DNA of 64,000 nt from Panonychus citri. Its lineage: Eukaryota > Arthropoda > Arachnida > Trombidiformes > Tetranychidae. The stretch covers positions 51,330-115,329 of the forward strand of contig NW_026515413.1 in the NCBI RefSeq assembly GCF_014898815.1, in the 5' to 3' direction. Under the pieces are notes generated by a model. It was not told where the DNA came from, made no database searches, and saw nothing but the letters and a program-made list of their open reading frames with translations. Shown here one piece after another: positions 22,380 to 33,787 of this stretch. The number at the start of each line of letters is the position of its first letter. Position 1 is the stretch's first letter. The position numbers and the translations under genes were made by a program.

Positions 22380-22974
22380 GATAATAATTAGTTAAGACAC
22401 TATTTCAATCAAATATTAACAATGCGATCAAAAAAAGAAACTTATTTTACACCTAATCAATAAATTCTCAATGTTCATTCAGAAACAAACAATTATAATT
22501 TACAATCTCTCAATTGTTTCTACCTCTCATTCATTTTTCCAGAGATAACTTAACGAGTGCATCAACAATTAAAACATAAACAGAATTAACAACAAAGAGT
22601 AAGGAGTTATTATTACTCTTTGATTAACAATCTTATCGATTCTAATCCAGTTCAAGTTGAGTATTGTTTAGCTTGACAGAGTTTTTAATTGTTGCCAAAC
22701 TTTTGAGCTTTGATTTCATTTGATCGTATTGAGGCTTTCATTAGAAATTAAGAATCGAAATATTGTTTATTCAATGTTATTTTTTAATTATCTCATTAGA
22801 AAAACTTTTTAATTGTTACAATTAATGATTTTTAGCTAAGATACACAGTATCTAAAGGACAAGAGTTTCACATCTTTTTCATTTTCAATTAAAAGAGTAA
22901 ATTATTTACATTTATCATGATTAATGATTTGGTCAACTACTAATATTAATAGTTATGTAAGTAATTGAATATTA
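22380..22974. other. Intergenic, nothing recognised
   Basis: AT-rich spacer between the carboxypeptidase 5' end and the 3' end of the CRAL-TRIO gene. No exon was supported. Confidence 0.4.
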
Positions 22975-24154
22975 TCATTGAGCAATTTGTTTCTTCAGGT
23001 GTGTCAGCATTTTCTCAGCAACTTTATCCTTGATATTGTTCAATTTAGCATAATCCATTAGACTAGGAACCTCTGATAGTTCAGTTTTGGAAAGAGTTTC
23101 AATTTCACCACCAAGGTACGTAGGTAAATTATCCTTGTCAATCATTGAATTTAAGGTCGGCTGGTCAATGAAGATCATTTTTGACCAAAGATATTTAGGG
23201 AAAAAGTATTTGATTACCTGAAGAATCATTTTAAAGCTGAAATTCATATCAAGAAATGCGATATACTCAGTACTGGGTGGATATTTTTTGGTGAAAATTT
23301 CGAGTACTTCTTTGAGAAGGCCAATGTCCACTTGAGCTTGTCTACAGTCAAAAATGACACCAACTTTTTTATTGGTCGATAAAACTTTATTTCGAACTAT
23401 TTCAGCCACCAATAGGAAATTCTTAACAATCAAAGAATTAATCTCTTTGAATCCTGGTGAAACAGCCAATCTAATGAAAACCAAAGGATGACCAGAGCGA
23501 TCGAAACCTTTGCTACAAACAATCCCGTTTGATAAAGTTCTCGTGGAAAATCAGTCATCTTCAGATCTAGAACTTTGTTTTCTCGCCGATAACAACAGTG
23601 ACGTTTAAGTGCTTCAAAGGAAGAGTCGACTCTCCAATCATTCGCCTCAAGGAACAGTGTAACACCAATATCGCCGCTTTTAAGCGTTTCAACGTCTCTC
23701 GAGTCAAAATAATCCGGATCTTCGTTTATCATATTCAAACACAACTGCTTAAGCTCTTCAATCTTGAACCTCTTTCTTTCCTCTTCCGTTTCAGATCTAA
23801 AATGATGAAATTATTCAGAAACAAAAAAAGGACCATGAAAAAAGTTGCAAAGTCTCAAAGTATCTACATTGTCCATCCAATAATATCAATAAAGTTTTCT
23901 TTTGATCAGTTGATTTAAACGATTATCAATTTTATATGTTGAATAGAAAACAATTTATCAAAAGTGATGCAATTTTGGTTACTATTTATAACTCAAAATG
24001 ATGAGAGAAAAAAAGTAAACAAAGAAATCAGCTGATCGAGAAACTTCAATGGTAACTGGACATAATTGTTATGATTAATAAATTGGTTCATAAAAACTTA
24101 CCTCATTATCTCATTTCCATTGTCAGTAAAAACAGAGTTAATTAGTAGGCTCAT
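22975..24154 (-). pseudogene. CRAL-TRIO paralogue 2, two exons, frameshifted
   Basis: Exon 1 (24154-24102) encodes MSLLINSVFTDNGNEIM and ends in phase 2 at gtaagt. Exon 2 starts at 23796 after ttttag and reads SETEEERKRFKIEELKQLCL, then the CRAL-TRIO-N part to FPRELYQT. Near 23525-23535 the frame must change by one base: the continuing frame reads GIVCSKGFDRSGHPLVFIRL, aligning with RIGALFSYGRDQNGFPTVYIR of the 18305 gene. It then runs to a stop at 22975 through KYPPSTEYIAFLDMNF and IDKDNLPTYLGGE. Apart from this single indel the gene looks intact, at about 290 codons. It is either a young pseudogene or carries a sequencing error. The lobe is strongly diverged from the paralogue (GVIFDCRQAQ in place of GLIIDFNGAG). 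Confidence 0.7.
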
Positions 24155-24159
24155 TATGA

Positions 24160-26180
24160 TGAGAATCAATGAAATACAATAATCGAAACAATTTAAAATC
24201 AATGTAAAGTTGATTAATTGAAAAACTTTGAAAACTTTTTTTTTCCAAACACAAAGGTATTGATGTGAACGCGACGAGGTGAAGTGTTCAAGTGATCCAA
24301 CAATGATTAAGATTATGGTTTTATCCTATTATATTGCAGTGGATCAAGAGGATGATTAAGATGATGATAATGATGTCCGGGGAATTTTCAATTCTGGCTG
24401 AACAAGTTTACGGCAACAACAATTAACCTTAATTTAGGTATAAAAAAGTGAGAAGGCTGCAAAGTCAGTAAGATAGGAAAGTGCACTGCCTCCGGCAATT
24501 AGTAAATTGTTTACTCACTTCCAATTGATAATATTAAGCAATATCAATACTCATAATCTACAGATAAACGGAGTGTAAGAAACGATATCGATTAATCAGT
24601 TTACTGATTGTTAACTAATGACGTCTATCGATTTGTTTTCGTTGGTACAACCATTCAGTTAATCAAATTATCCTTGAATTAATTGAGAAAATTTAACCGT
24701 TGATTAACTGATTATGATCATTAGTTATTCATCTCTCTATTAATCCATATAAATTCAAGGGCATCAATTGGAAATCCAACTTTTGGGACAATTTATTTTT
24801 GGGTTTTTCATTAACATTTCAACTTACAACTTAATTTAAGATTAACAGACAATTAGATAACTGGATTTAATTTAGAAAGGTTAATAAATTAAAGTGAATC
24901 AAATTTTCTTAACCATTAAGAGGGACAATTAAGTGACTCATTTATTATTATATCATTGTGATAGAAGTTACTTGTAACCTTGATTGTTGGGAATTAAATT
25001 TTTCCAACGAATTAAATTAGATAACAAAGTTATTCAATCTAACGAAATTAATGGCTCAGTAATTCTGTCTAATTGTGATTGGAAAATAACTATGATTAAC
25101 TTTAGGGATTTTCCGAATCAATTAAATTCACTATTCTTGTTTCCCTAAATTGTAACAATCAGAAAAGTTGATCATTAATTTTATTTTCCATCAACTTGTT
25201 GGTCAATCAACTTTTTCCACAATTAACATTGAAGTTTCATATTTCTTTTCCGTTAACAGTCAATGATTTAAATTTAATTGTCCAAAGTGAACTTTTATTT
25301 ACAATTATCTATTAATCATTCACGACAATTAGTTATTGATAATATTACTTTTTAAACTTCAGGTTAATCAACTGATTTGGTTAATGAATGAAAGACTTTA
25401 ATTGTTATTAACCAATAACAAGTTAACATTGATCAATGTTTTAATTTGATTAAGTTTCCTTTTCTAATATTAAATATAATAGTTAATTTGTTAACAATTG
25501 TAGTATAAATATAGCAAATCATTGGATTTTAATTATCTATTGATTATCCTTTTAATTACCACTGGTCGATTAACCATTGATCATGAGCTGAATAAATGAT
25601 TTAATTATAATTAAAACATAATTATTAAGTATTGAAGGACTTAATGTTTACTCACATAATCAAATTGTTTACAAATAAAATTAACCTTGAAAGTGCAAAG
25701 TTAATTACTAGATCAGTCTAATGAAATTGAATCTAATCAGAGTATTGTGGCTAATCAATACATAATATAAATAAATCAGCAATTAATCAAGAAATGATTT
25801 AAATTGTTTCTTAATGGTAATTATGATGTTATCACTTTTTAAACTAATTAAAAAAGTGATATAAAATTATTAATAAGTTTTTGTTGTTGTTGTTGTTTAC
25901 AAACAAGAAAAATCATATTGATTAATCAACTAATTATGTTAATTGTCTCAAATATGATCGATAATTTTTAATTTAGTCTAATTTTTGATATGTTCTTAAT
26001 TGTTTCATATTCTAGGAAAACAATTAGCATTATTATTATTGTTAGAAAATAATCATATAACTTGAATCATTAATTGTAAACTTGAAAAGCTAAACGTTCA
26101 AGTAAATAAATGATTAGTTAATTACGGTAGTGTATTAATATTTAACCCCTTGATTTAAATGGCCGTTGATTACCGTTAAC
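24160..26180. other. AT-rich intergenic region
   Basis: About 2 kb without a supported gene. A TATA-like TATAAAAAAG at about 24440 followed by GTCAGTAAG looks promoter-like on the plus strand, but no gene begins close downstream. Confidence 0.4.
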
Positions 26181-26184
26181 TTGG

Positions 26185-27510
26185 TTATTTAGAGAACCGA
26201 TTTTTATAGTTGATCGGAAAATTTTTATTCTTGTCAACTGATTTTATTGGTTTGAAATCTTCGTCGTCATCATGATCGATTTCAGGTCCAAATCCACCGA
26301 AGCCACGCCATTTATTTGGATTATCCGTAACAAGATTATTTGGCTCATCCAGAGGTGAATCCTGGTCCGTAGGTACTGAATCTGGTTCTGGTTTATCGGG
26401 TTCGAAAAAAGGTACGATCAGGTTGATTTTTCTCGAAATTTAAGCCTAAAAATTATATTATTATTCATCATGAATCTTCAAGAGTTTGAATTTCTTTCGT
26501 CACCAGTTAAAGTTCCAGAATTCAATAAAACTCGTGATGAAGATGATTCATCTGAAAATGAGTCTTAATAGTTAAAAGTTCCCTCACCTGATGGAGGATT
26601 TTCTATCTGAATATCTTTGAATTTGTTACTGAATTTTCTTGAAGGCCAAACATTTGGTACATCTTCATATCTTGTTATCAATGTATTGGGAGCTTCTGTA
26701 ATGAATGAAGGTTGTGTCGTTGTTTCAAGAGTTGAGGCCATAGTTGTTGCCGTTTCGGTTGTGATTGAGATGAAAGTTGGTTCTGGGGTAGCAGTAGTAG
26801 TCGTAGTTGGCACTGTAATGGTGGTCGATGTTGTTGTCGCTTCAGTCTTGGTGGTGGTTTGCGGTGTAGTGACTGAGTTATTCATTAGCTCGGTTGTCAT
26901 TATTATTAATGTTGTTGTTATCGTCTCTGTGGTTGGTTGAACTGTTGTCGACCCAGTGGTTGGTAGTTCAGTTGTTGAATTTACTTCGATTGTTGTGTTG
27001 TTACTTTTAGAGGAATCGTCCAACCCAGTTTTCGTTGAATTTGATGCCTAACAATCAACATCGTCATTTATTAATACATTAGATCAAATCGATTTTCACA
27101 TTAAAAATAAGAACTCTCAATCTTTACTTGACCTTATCCCATAAATATAATGCTATTGATAAATAATCTACTAATTGTAATTGAATTATATTCACCTTTG
27201 ACATAATTTTTGTCGTCACTCGAAATGACGGATATGTATGGCAAAATCCCATGAAGTTCCAAGGCCAAAAGTCGTAACACTGAACGGCAAAGTTGAAGAG
27301 CAACATTTAGGTACAAAAAAAAAGATTAATCAGTCTGACAATTAACTAATTGTAGTATTGTTATTTACTTACATCAAAAAACATTCCATAAACTGATCAT
27401 TAATAAACAGATTGGTTGAGAAAAACATTGATTATCTTGAACAATTAATTGTAATCAAACTTACCTGATGTTAATTGTATTAGAAATACACAAATTACTA
27501 TCAACCTCAT
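26185..27510 (-). CDS. Thr-rich mucin-like secreted protein, five exons, frameshift in last exon
   Basis: Joined exons in matching phase are as follows. Exon 1 (27510-27465) is the signal peptide MRLIVICVFLIQLTS, phase 1. Exon 2 (27392-27373) is only 20 nt and encodes VYGMFFD. Exon 3 (27279-27196) encodes CYDFWPWNFMGFCH onward, 28 codons. Exon 4 (27047-26588) is about 150 residues of Thr/Ser/Pro, a likely O-glycosylated stalk. The last exon (26445-26185) follows a tttag acceptor and reads LNFEKNQPDRTFF. After a run of six T (26405-26410 on the plus strand) the sensible frame shifts by one: PDKPEPDSVPTDQDSP, then KWRGFGGFGPEIDHDDDEDF to a stop at 26185. Without the shift it ends at once. An alternative short terminal exon after cattttcag at about 26553 is possible. 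The function is unknown; extracellular location is inferred from the signal and Thr-rich content. Confidence 0.6.
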
Positions 27511-28174
27511 ATCGATATTTAAATTGTAAAGGCAAATGGACACAAATTAAATGAACTAACCAATAAATTAACTGTTAATTTGTGAAAAAATAATTGTATC
27601 TACGAGCTAATTACCAAAATCAATCAGCATCATTAATGATAACAATTAAACTGTATAAACAACCAATTGATCAAACAGTTAACCATTTGATTAAACAACA
27701 ATTTAAATTGTTTTTAAACAACATGATCTTATCTTTAATTGAACTTTTAATAAATTGGTAGACATTTAATAACCTAATCAATGAACAATCAATGGTTAAT
27801 CAACTAGAATGTCCACCCAATTGTAATTAATTATAAATTTATGATCAAAAATGGCAATCAAATTGTTGATTTCCAGTTATAATATAATTAATAGTAAAAT
27901 TGATAATATTAATTATTAAAAAATTAACATGGAAAATTTTTGCAACTGTTTTGATTGTATGAACTCTAGTGATTTAATTAATCACAATTAACTGCATATG
28001 TTGTATAATGTAGTCAGATAATCCAGATTTTTATCCATCACAATTAACTAATCACTAAATTTTACTGAGCACAATTTATTTAGCTTATCAACTGAGTATA
28101 ATAAAAAGATTGAGAAAATAATAAAAGTCAGTCAGTGTTTAGCTTAATTGTCCAGTGGTATCTTAATTGTAACA
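27511..28174. promoter_or_regulatory. Divergent intergenic region with TATA/Inr before the 28175 gene
   Basis: AT-rich spacer between two divergently oriented secreted-protein genes. On the plus strand TATAATAAAAAG at about 28097 is followed about 30 bp later by GTCAGTCAGTG (about 28127), an arthropod-style TCAGT initiator, giving a 5' UTR of about 45 bases before the ATG at 28175. Confidence 0.45.
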
Positions 28175-28919
28175 ATGTACTTCAAGTGTCTTATTTTGAT
28201 GACAATCAGTCAAATCATTTCTGGTGCTATTATAACAGGTAATTAACTATTAATTAGATTATTTGTTTATTTGTTAACTGTTGTTAATCAACATAAACTT
28301 AATTTGTCTCGAATTTTTTTTTCCAGGTAAACGTAAGTCAATATTTTCTGGAACAGAATTAAAACAATTCTGTGAAACAATTAAAAGCGACCTTAGCACC
28401 GGAACCAAGCCAGATGAAGCAATTAATCAAATTGTCAAACAATTTGAGCCTAAACTGACCAGTGATGATGATGGGTCAAGATTATCCAAGTTCAAAGGGA
28501 TACTTGAAGCCTTTAAGAATATTGTTGTATTGATTGATCAGGAATCATTGAAAAACTTATCAACCAGGAAACAGGAAGCAGAAATGAATGATAATAATAA
28601 TGATAACCCTAATGATTTAGTTGATAATGAGGATAAACCAGTTGATAACAATCAAGTTGATGTCATTGATTCAGGTGATGAAATTACACTGGACCCTGAA
28701 GAAGGAGGTTCTGATAATTATAATGAAATTGATAATGAATTTAACTCAGATGAAGGAGATTATGATGTTTGTGAGCTAATCAATTATCCTGATTATATTG
28801 ATTTAGATGAAATTGATAGTGATTTAATTGGTTATGATTATGATAGCTATGAATATGAATATGATTTTGAACCATTCGGCTTACGATTTAATCTGCGACT
28901 TTCAATATCAGCTGATTAA
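28175..28919 (+). CDS. Small secreted acidic protein, two exons, 218 aa
   Basis: Exon 1 (28175-28238) is the signal peptide MYFKCLILMTISQIISGAIIT, ending in phase 1 at gtaatt. Exon 2 (28327-28919) follows tttttccag. The mature protein opens with a basic patch (KRKSIF), then a helical region with ELKQFCETIKSDLSTGTKPD that resembles FIELCHAAGQLVLNGLSPAS in the next gene. From about residue 105 it is highly acidic and Asn/Asp/Tyr-rich (YDYDSYEYEYDFEPFG). AATAAA signals lie at about 29062 and 29076. Family not recognised. Secretion is supported by the signal peptide; a salivary, silk or cuticle role would be guesswork. The exon layout (signal exon, phase-1 intron, one long exon) is the same as in the 29475 gene, suggesting paralogy. 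Confidence 0.75.
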
Positions 28920-29474
28920 CTAATTGTTAAATCCAAAAAAAAACAACCTCAATGATTGAAATCAAATTATAAACACTTTTATGTTAATTGTTGTTATATT
29001 AATATATTAATTGGATAACCATAAATTGTAATCAACTGATTGAATTTAAATTGTATTGTGAAAATAAAATTTTCAATAAAACTTAATTTTTTTTCATTAA
29101 TCAACTGATTCATTTCATTTCTTACATAATTAGTCTTATTTTTATGCTTTTTTTCATGGCAACAATTTGGTTGATTGTTGACAATTAAAAAGGTGCAATA
29201 GTCATATGGTTAATCTCATAATCTTTGTGAACACAATTAAAAAAATCATGGGTTAATTAATCAATTAACACAAGTTTTAAACAGACTTTCATACTTATTT
29301 CATTTGCAATATTTATCATAATTAGTTAATTGTTTGAAAATTAGCATTTCATCAAGTAGATTAACGTGAATAAAAAGCAATTGTATCGTTACGTTTTCCT
29401 CTAGTTGTAAACAGTTAATTGATTAACATTGATAACAATCAAGTTTAAGGTAAATTGAATTAAAGAATAACAAA

Positions 29475-30081
29475 ATGAAATTATCAATAGTTTTAATTGT
29501 TGTGATCACTTTGTCAACAGGTAAGTTTAAATGTTGGCCATTTTTTTTTGAGTTAAATTGATTTTTTTGTCTTCTTAATTGTTTGATTGTTAGCTTATGG
29601 AGCAACAATTAAGAAGGAGGAATTCATTGAATTGTGTCATGCCGCAGGCCAACTTGTTCTCAATGGATTGTCCCCTGCGTCCATTAACCAAGTGATTAAA
29701 CAGAAATCCCAGTTATCGATTTTACAACGACCAGAGGAGAAACTTGGTTCGACTGATGAACTTTACAATGAACTTGGTTCTAAGATTGTCGAGTCCATAA
29801 TTAACCTTTTCGTTGATGGTATTGTAAGAATGTTCAAAGATTCATACGTAACCCTGTCAATGGTTCAGAGTGTTCTTCATATGAAGAACTCGTCCCTTTC
29901 CGCTTTCTGTAATAAACTTCCGCTTCCAGATTCAATTGACACCGAGAATCCAGTTACTACTCTTACCGCACTAGTTAATTATGTTAACAATTTACCTCCA
30001 TTAATCTCATCAGTTGCTAATCGACTCAATAACCCTGAGATCAGTGGTTATCAAGGAGCAGCTAAAGCTTCAAAATATTAA
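29475..30081 (+). CDS. Small secreted helical protein, two exons, 177 aa
   Basis: Exon 1 (29475-29520) is the signal peptide MKLSIVLIVVITLST, phase 1, gtaagt donor. Exon 2 (29594-30081) follows attgttag and begins AYGATIKKEEFIELCHAAGQ. The mature part (about 160 residues) has two cysteines (in ELCHAAG and AFCNKL) and long amphipathic stretches (ESIINLFVDGIVRMFKDSYV), so it is probably all-helical. The first 30 mature residues resemble those of the 28175 gene (F-ELC...NG-SP--INQVIKQ against LKQFCETI...G-KPDEAINQIVKQF). The INQ-IVKQ match and the shared phase-1 intron argue for common ancestry. Function unknown. Confidence 0.75.
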
Positions 30082-30321
30082 CCTAAAAGGAATCTAAAAA
30101 CAAGCAAAGTTACAATTTGATTCACAATCAAATCAAATGATCAAATGATGATAACCTTAAATGAACACAATTAAAAACTGTTAATGCTTCAAAATATAAC
30201 TGTTTCTATTAATTGATTTCAACTTTCAACAAGTCTTATCATTAATATTGATAAAATTTTGAAACTTAAAAGCTAAAAAAAAACAATCAGTAATCATGAT
30301 TGTCAATATATAAATCATAAC

Positions 30322-30563
30322 AATTTAATATACGAATCTACATGTAGACAAATAGAATCACAATCAGTGTTAATGAAACAATTGGTTGACTGATTGATTG
30401 ATTAGAAAATTATAATCGTCGAGTCAATTGTCATCATTGAAGTGGAAAAATTAACCAATTCAATCAACTAAACGATTCTCATAGAAACCTAAAGATAACA
30501 AAGCGATTAAAGAATATTTTCTAACCAGAACAATAGATGGCAGCATAGGTTAGAATTTCGTTG
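30322..30563 (+). repeat. Inverted-repeat arm, left (pairs with 33788-34030)
   Basis: About 242 bp that recurs in reverse at 33788-34030 with roughly four differences by eye. It includes ACGAATCTACATGTAGACAA at one end and the AATAGATGGCAGCATA core shared with 20318-20410 at the other. The two arms enclose the DM9 gene and carboxypeptidase 2. Confidence 0.85.
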
Positions 30564-31087
30564 AAAAGATTTCCTTGTTGACCTTTCGACTCGAAAGTTT
30601 CGAGTGACATTCGAAAATATTAATATTTTGAATGATCAAATTTTCTGGTGGTACGAAGTGAAAAACACCCAAGTTTCAATCTTAGACTCATGATGAAGTA
30701 TTGAAGAGATTTTTTGATTTCATCATTTACAATCGAGCTCGATTTTTAATCACTTTTTTCAACCAATTCTTTGAATTTAATATAATGATGTTTCTGCTAA
30801 TCAAAATTATCATTATTCACAAATTAGGTTAATCAATTAAATATGATAATTTGTTTTCCTTTCCAATGAATAGATTGATCCTCACACTCTATGGGTGTTA
30901 TAAACATGATAAAAAGTCAGTTAATCAGTTGATTAGCGGAAAAGGTAACATCAGAAATCAAAACTTTTTGATTTTGAATATCGATTCTATTATTTAGCTA
31001 TCAAATTATTATCAAAACCTCTACGAGACCCTGATGTAATTAGTTGCTCATCATTAGTTTCAAGATTTTCATTCCATTCAAGTTAAT

Positions 31088-31758
31088 ATGTTCAATAATT
31101 TGACTCTTACACATTTCATTATCATTGGTGTTGTTGGTCTTGTGGCCACAACGATCATTGTGGGTACCGTTATTTCAACGAAGATGAATAAATCTTCAAG
31201 TCCTACAAAATTGGGTAAGTTAATAGAAACGAGAAATTTGTGCTAATAATAAATGAATGGTCACTTTATGGTTTAGGTAAACTCGAAATAATTTCAGCTA
31301 AAACTGAATGGAAACTTTTTGAATCGGGATCAGTATTACTGGACAATGTATTCGTCGGTGGTAGTAACAGTGATGGAGGATCGATCTATGTGTGCAGGGT
31401 AAATTCATCGATAGCGAGTGAACTTTTACCAGGAATGTATGACCCAGTTCAAGGTTCTTGCCAAATGACCTGGGGAGGAAAAACTTATAGTTATTCTAAG
31501 TTTGATCTTTTGACGACAAATGACCCTTCGTCTCTGGTTTGGTTGGGCAATAAGGATGGTGATGTTTCATTGGGCAGTATAGTGGGTGGACTATCTGATC
31601 GTAGCGATGAACTGAATATAGCCCGAGCCATGATTTCAGGAGGTCAGGCAATCGGTAAAGTACATGGGAGACACTCGAAAGCGTATGTACCCTTTGCAGG
31701 GAAAGAAACGGAAATTTTCTCATACGAAGTACTTTGTAGTTTTGATTACAAATTATAA
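31088..31758 (+). CDS. DM9-repeat (DUF3421) protein with N-terminal membrane anchor, 202 aa
   Basis: Exon 1 (31088-31214) encodes a short polar start and a hydrophobic segment HFIIIGVVGLVATTIIVGTV (about residues 9-28) followed by STKMNKSSS, so the protein looks like a signal-anchored or type II membrane protein. Exon 2 (31277-31758) joins in phase 1 and holds two DM9 repeats. The first has VFVGGSNSDGGSIYVCRVN, LLPGMYDP and CQMTWGGKTYSY. The second has LGSIVGGLSDRSDELNIARA, IGKVHGRHSKAYVPFAGKE and FSYEVLC. DM9 proteins of oysters bind mannose-type glycans and the mosquito PRS1 protein responds to parasites, so a carbohydrate-recognition role is plausible here. AATAAA lies at about 31790. It converges with carboxypeptidase 2 about 110 bp away. 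Confidence 0.82.
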
Positions 31759-31866
31759 TCACAATCAAATGAATAACGATTCAATAAAATCTAATTTATT
31801 CCATTAACAATCTTACAGATTATGATTAAAGTCTCAAATAAATATCAAAGAGTTTGTATTATACAT

Positions 31867-33318
31867 TTAGACCAATTTATTTCTAGCTAAAAATTTCTCA
31901 ATCATGTAAAGAGCAGCGGCAGGTCGATATTCGGGTACAGTGTGACCTGATCCTCTAATGGTTGCATATGCGAATCCTTGATAATGTTTAACAAATCCAG
32001 CGACTTGATTATTAACATACCAAGGTTCGTATTCACCGATTTGTTTGAAGCCAAGTTGATCTGAAAACCATTCGTCGCCCAAGAAATCGCAGACCATGTC
32101 AGTGTCGCCATTGTAAATTAGTCCTCGTTTACCTGCTTTGATTGAAGCGATAACTTGTTTCTTCAGCGATGGATATTGCATCTTGTAATTAGATGAAACT
32201 GTTTCTGAACAATCAGTCCAATCAGGTAGAGTACTTGGGATTTTGAGAGCATCTCGAACATCGGATCGGGATAGATAGTTAATTAAATTGGTATCATCGA
32301 CACATGGAATTGTTTGACCAGCAACCTTTTCATTATCAGTATTAACCTTTGTATGTGAGCTTTTATGGAAAACTGTATTAATTGTGTTGCGGATTAAATG
32401 CCAACCAGATTTAGCACGATAACTTTGAACTTTCGTCGAGTGATTAGATGATTTTTTATCGAGCATCACTGATGAACTGGACGCTGATGTTTTACAATCT
32501 TCGTAGATGGCATAAGGATTAAGACTAATCTTGTTGATGAAAGTATTGGCTTTGTTAACGATATCAACACACTTGGGATTAGTGTTTGTGGCAAAGTTAC
32601 AAGAATCTGGAGACTCGTCACCGTGATTACAACAAGAGGAAACGATTGTATTCCAAGTTTGAGAGTCTAAGAGACCATGGTAGTAGGCGAATCGTAGCAT
32701 TGAATTACCAAGAAGATATTGATCCAGGTAACCGTTTCCAATGGCGAAACCGACATAGTTAATATCAGGCTCTTCTAGAAGACGAACCGATAAAGTAGGA
32801 ATGTAAACTCCAGCGTAACTTTCACCAGTCAGATAGAAAGCGTGATATTTGAATGCTTGGAACTTATTGAACCAAGATTTTATCGCGAGTAAAGCATCAA
32901 GTGAAGTAGAATCGTCATCATGAGTATAATTACCAGAATCACTATAAGAATAGCCAACACCAGAAGGAGATTCAAGGAAGATAACATTCGCTACCTTATT
33001 CCATGCGTAAGGATTTCGATCCAAACTGGAATTTCCATTCAATCGGAATGGACCTTGTTCAGTGAAAAATCCAAGTAACGAACTACATCCTGGTCCACCG
33101 TTGAGCCAAAGTAAAAGGGGATCTTTAGCTGGGTCATTTTCCGACTCGACGAAAACATAATGTAAATGAGTTCCTGGACTAGCATCAAGGTAACCCGAAT
33201 ACATATTGAAATCTAGTTTCCCCGAAAGTCCTGGTAAACTGGTCACTCGATCATCTGAAAAAGCTTGACCAGAGAGGATAAAAGAACACGAAAACAACAA
33301 AGTAACGACTAAAAACAT
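31867..33318 (-). CDS. Secreted serine carboxypeptidase (S10), 483 aa, paralogue 2
   Basis: Same family and architecture as the 20985-22379 gene, with long identical stretches in the first 230 residues. It has a signal peptide (MFLVVTLLFSCSFILSGQA), WLNGGPGCSSLL with the family's conserved Cys78, nucleophile Ser167 in GESYAGVYIP, GDTDMVCD and GSGHTVPEYRP. It also keeps the cysteine in DWTDC that pairs, in characterised S10 enzymes, with the GPGC cysteine. An insertion of about 20 residues relative to paralogue 1 lies near SASSSSVMLDKKSSNHSTK in the cap region. It is intronless and lies inside the inverted-repeat segment. The role is probably acid proteolysis in gut or lysosome, by inference. 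Confidence 0.95.
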   Translation of the reverse strand: MFLVVTLLFSCSFILSGQAFSDDRVTSLPGLSGKLDFNMYSGYLDASPGTHLHYVFVESENDPAKDPLLLWLNGGPGCSSLLGFFTEQGPFRLNGNSSLDRNPYAWNKVANVIFLESPSGVGYSYSDSGNYTHDDDSTSLDALLAIKSWFNKFQAFKYHAFYLTGESYAGVYIPTLSVRLLEEPDINYVGFAIGNGYLDQYLLGNSMLRFAYYHGLLDSQTWNTIVSSCCNHGDESPDSCNFATNTNPKCVDIVNKANTFINKISLNPYAIYEDCKTSASSSSVMLDKKSSNHSTKVQSYRAKSGWHLIRNTINTVFHKSSHTKVNTDNEKVAGQTIPCVDDTNLINYLSRSDVRDALKIPSTLPDWTDCSETVSSNYKMQYPSLKKQVIASIKAGKRGLIYNGDTDMVCDFLGDEWFSDQLGFKQIGEYEPWYVNNQVAGFVKHYQGFAYATIRGSGHTVPEYRPAAALYMIEKFLARNKLV

Positions 33319-33787
33319 GATTGAATAAAATGGTTCAATTCCAAGTCGATGATCAACTGATTCTTTAAGAAACTTAACTTGGGCTTTTAATTGTTAATCG
33401 AAGATAAATTAACAATTAAATGTTATTTTTCTTCAATTCATTTTCAGTTGTTCTTTTGTTTCTTTTCCTAGTGATAATTTGTAGTCATTTGTTTTATTTT
33501 ATCAATTAAAATGATAAGGAAATAACAATTAAAATTGTGCAAAACCAACAATTAAACAATAAACTTCACAATTGATTAACATTATTAACACAATCAATTA
33601 CAAGTTCAGACATTTCCATTGTTTTAATGAGATTTGTTAGATATATTGAACGGCCCATTTAACTAAATGAAAACCGATGAGAATCTAATTGTTGTTCAGT
33701 GTAACTGAATTGATAAATCTGATTAAATCGATAAACTAATCAACAGATGAAAATCTTTAAATCGGACGAAAAAGTGAAAAAAAATTC

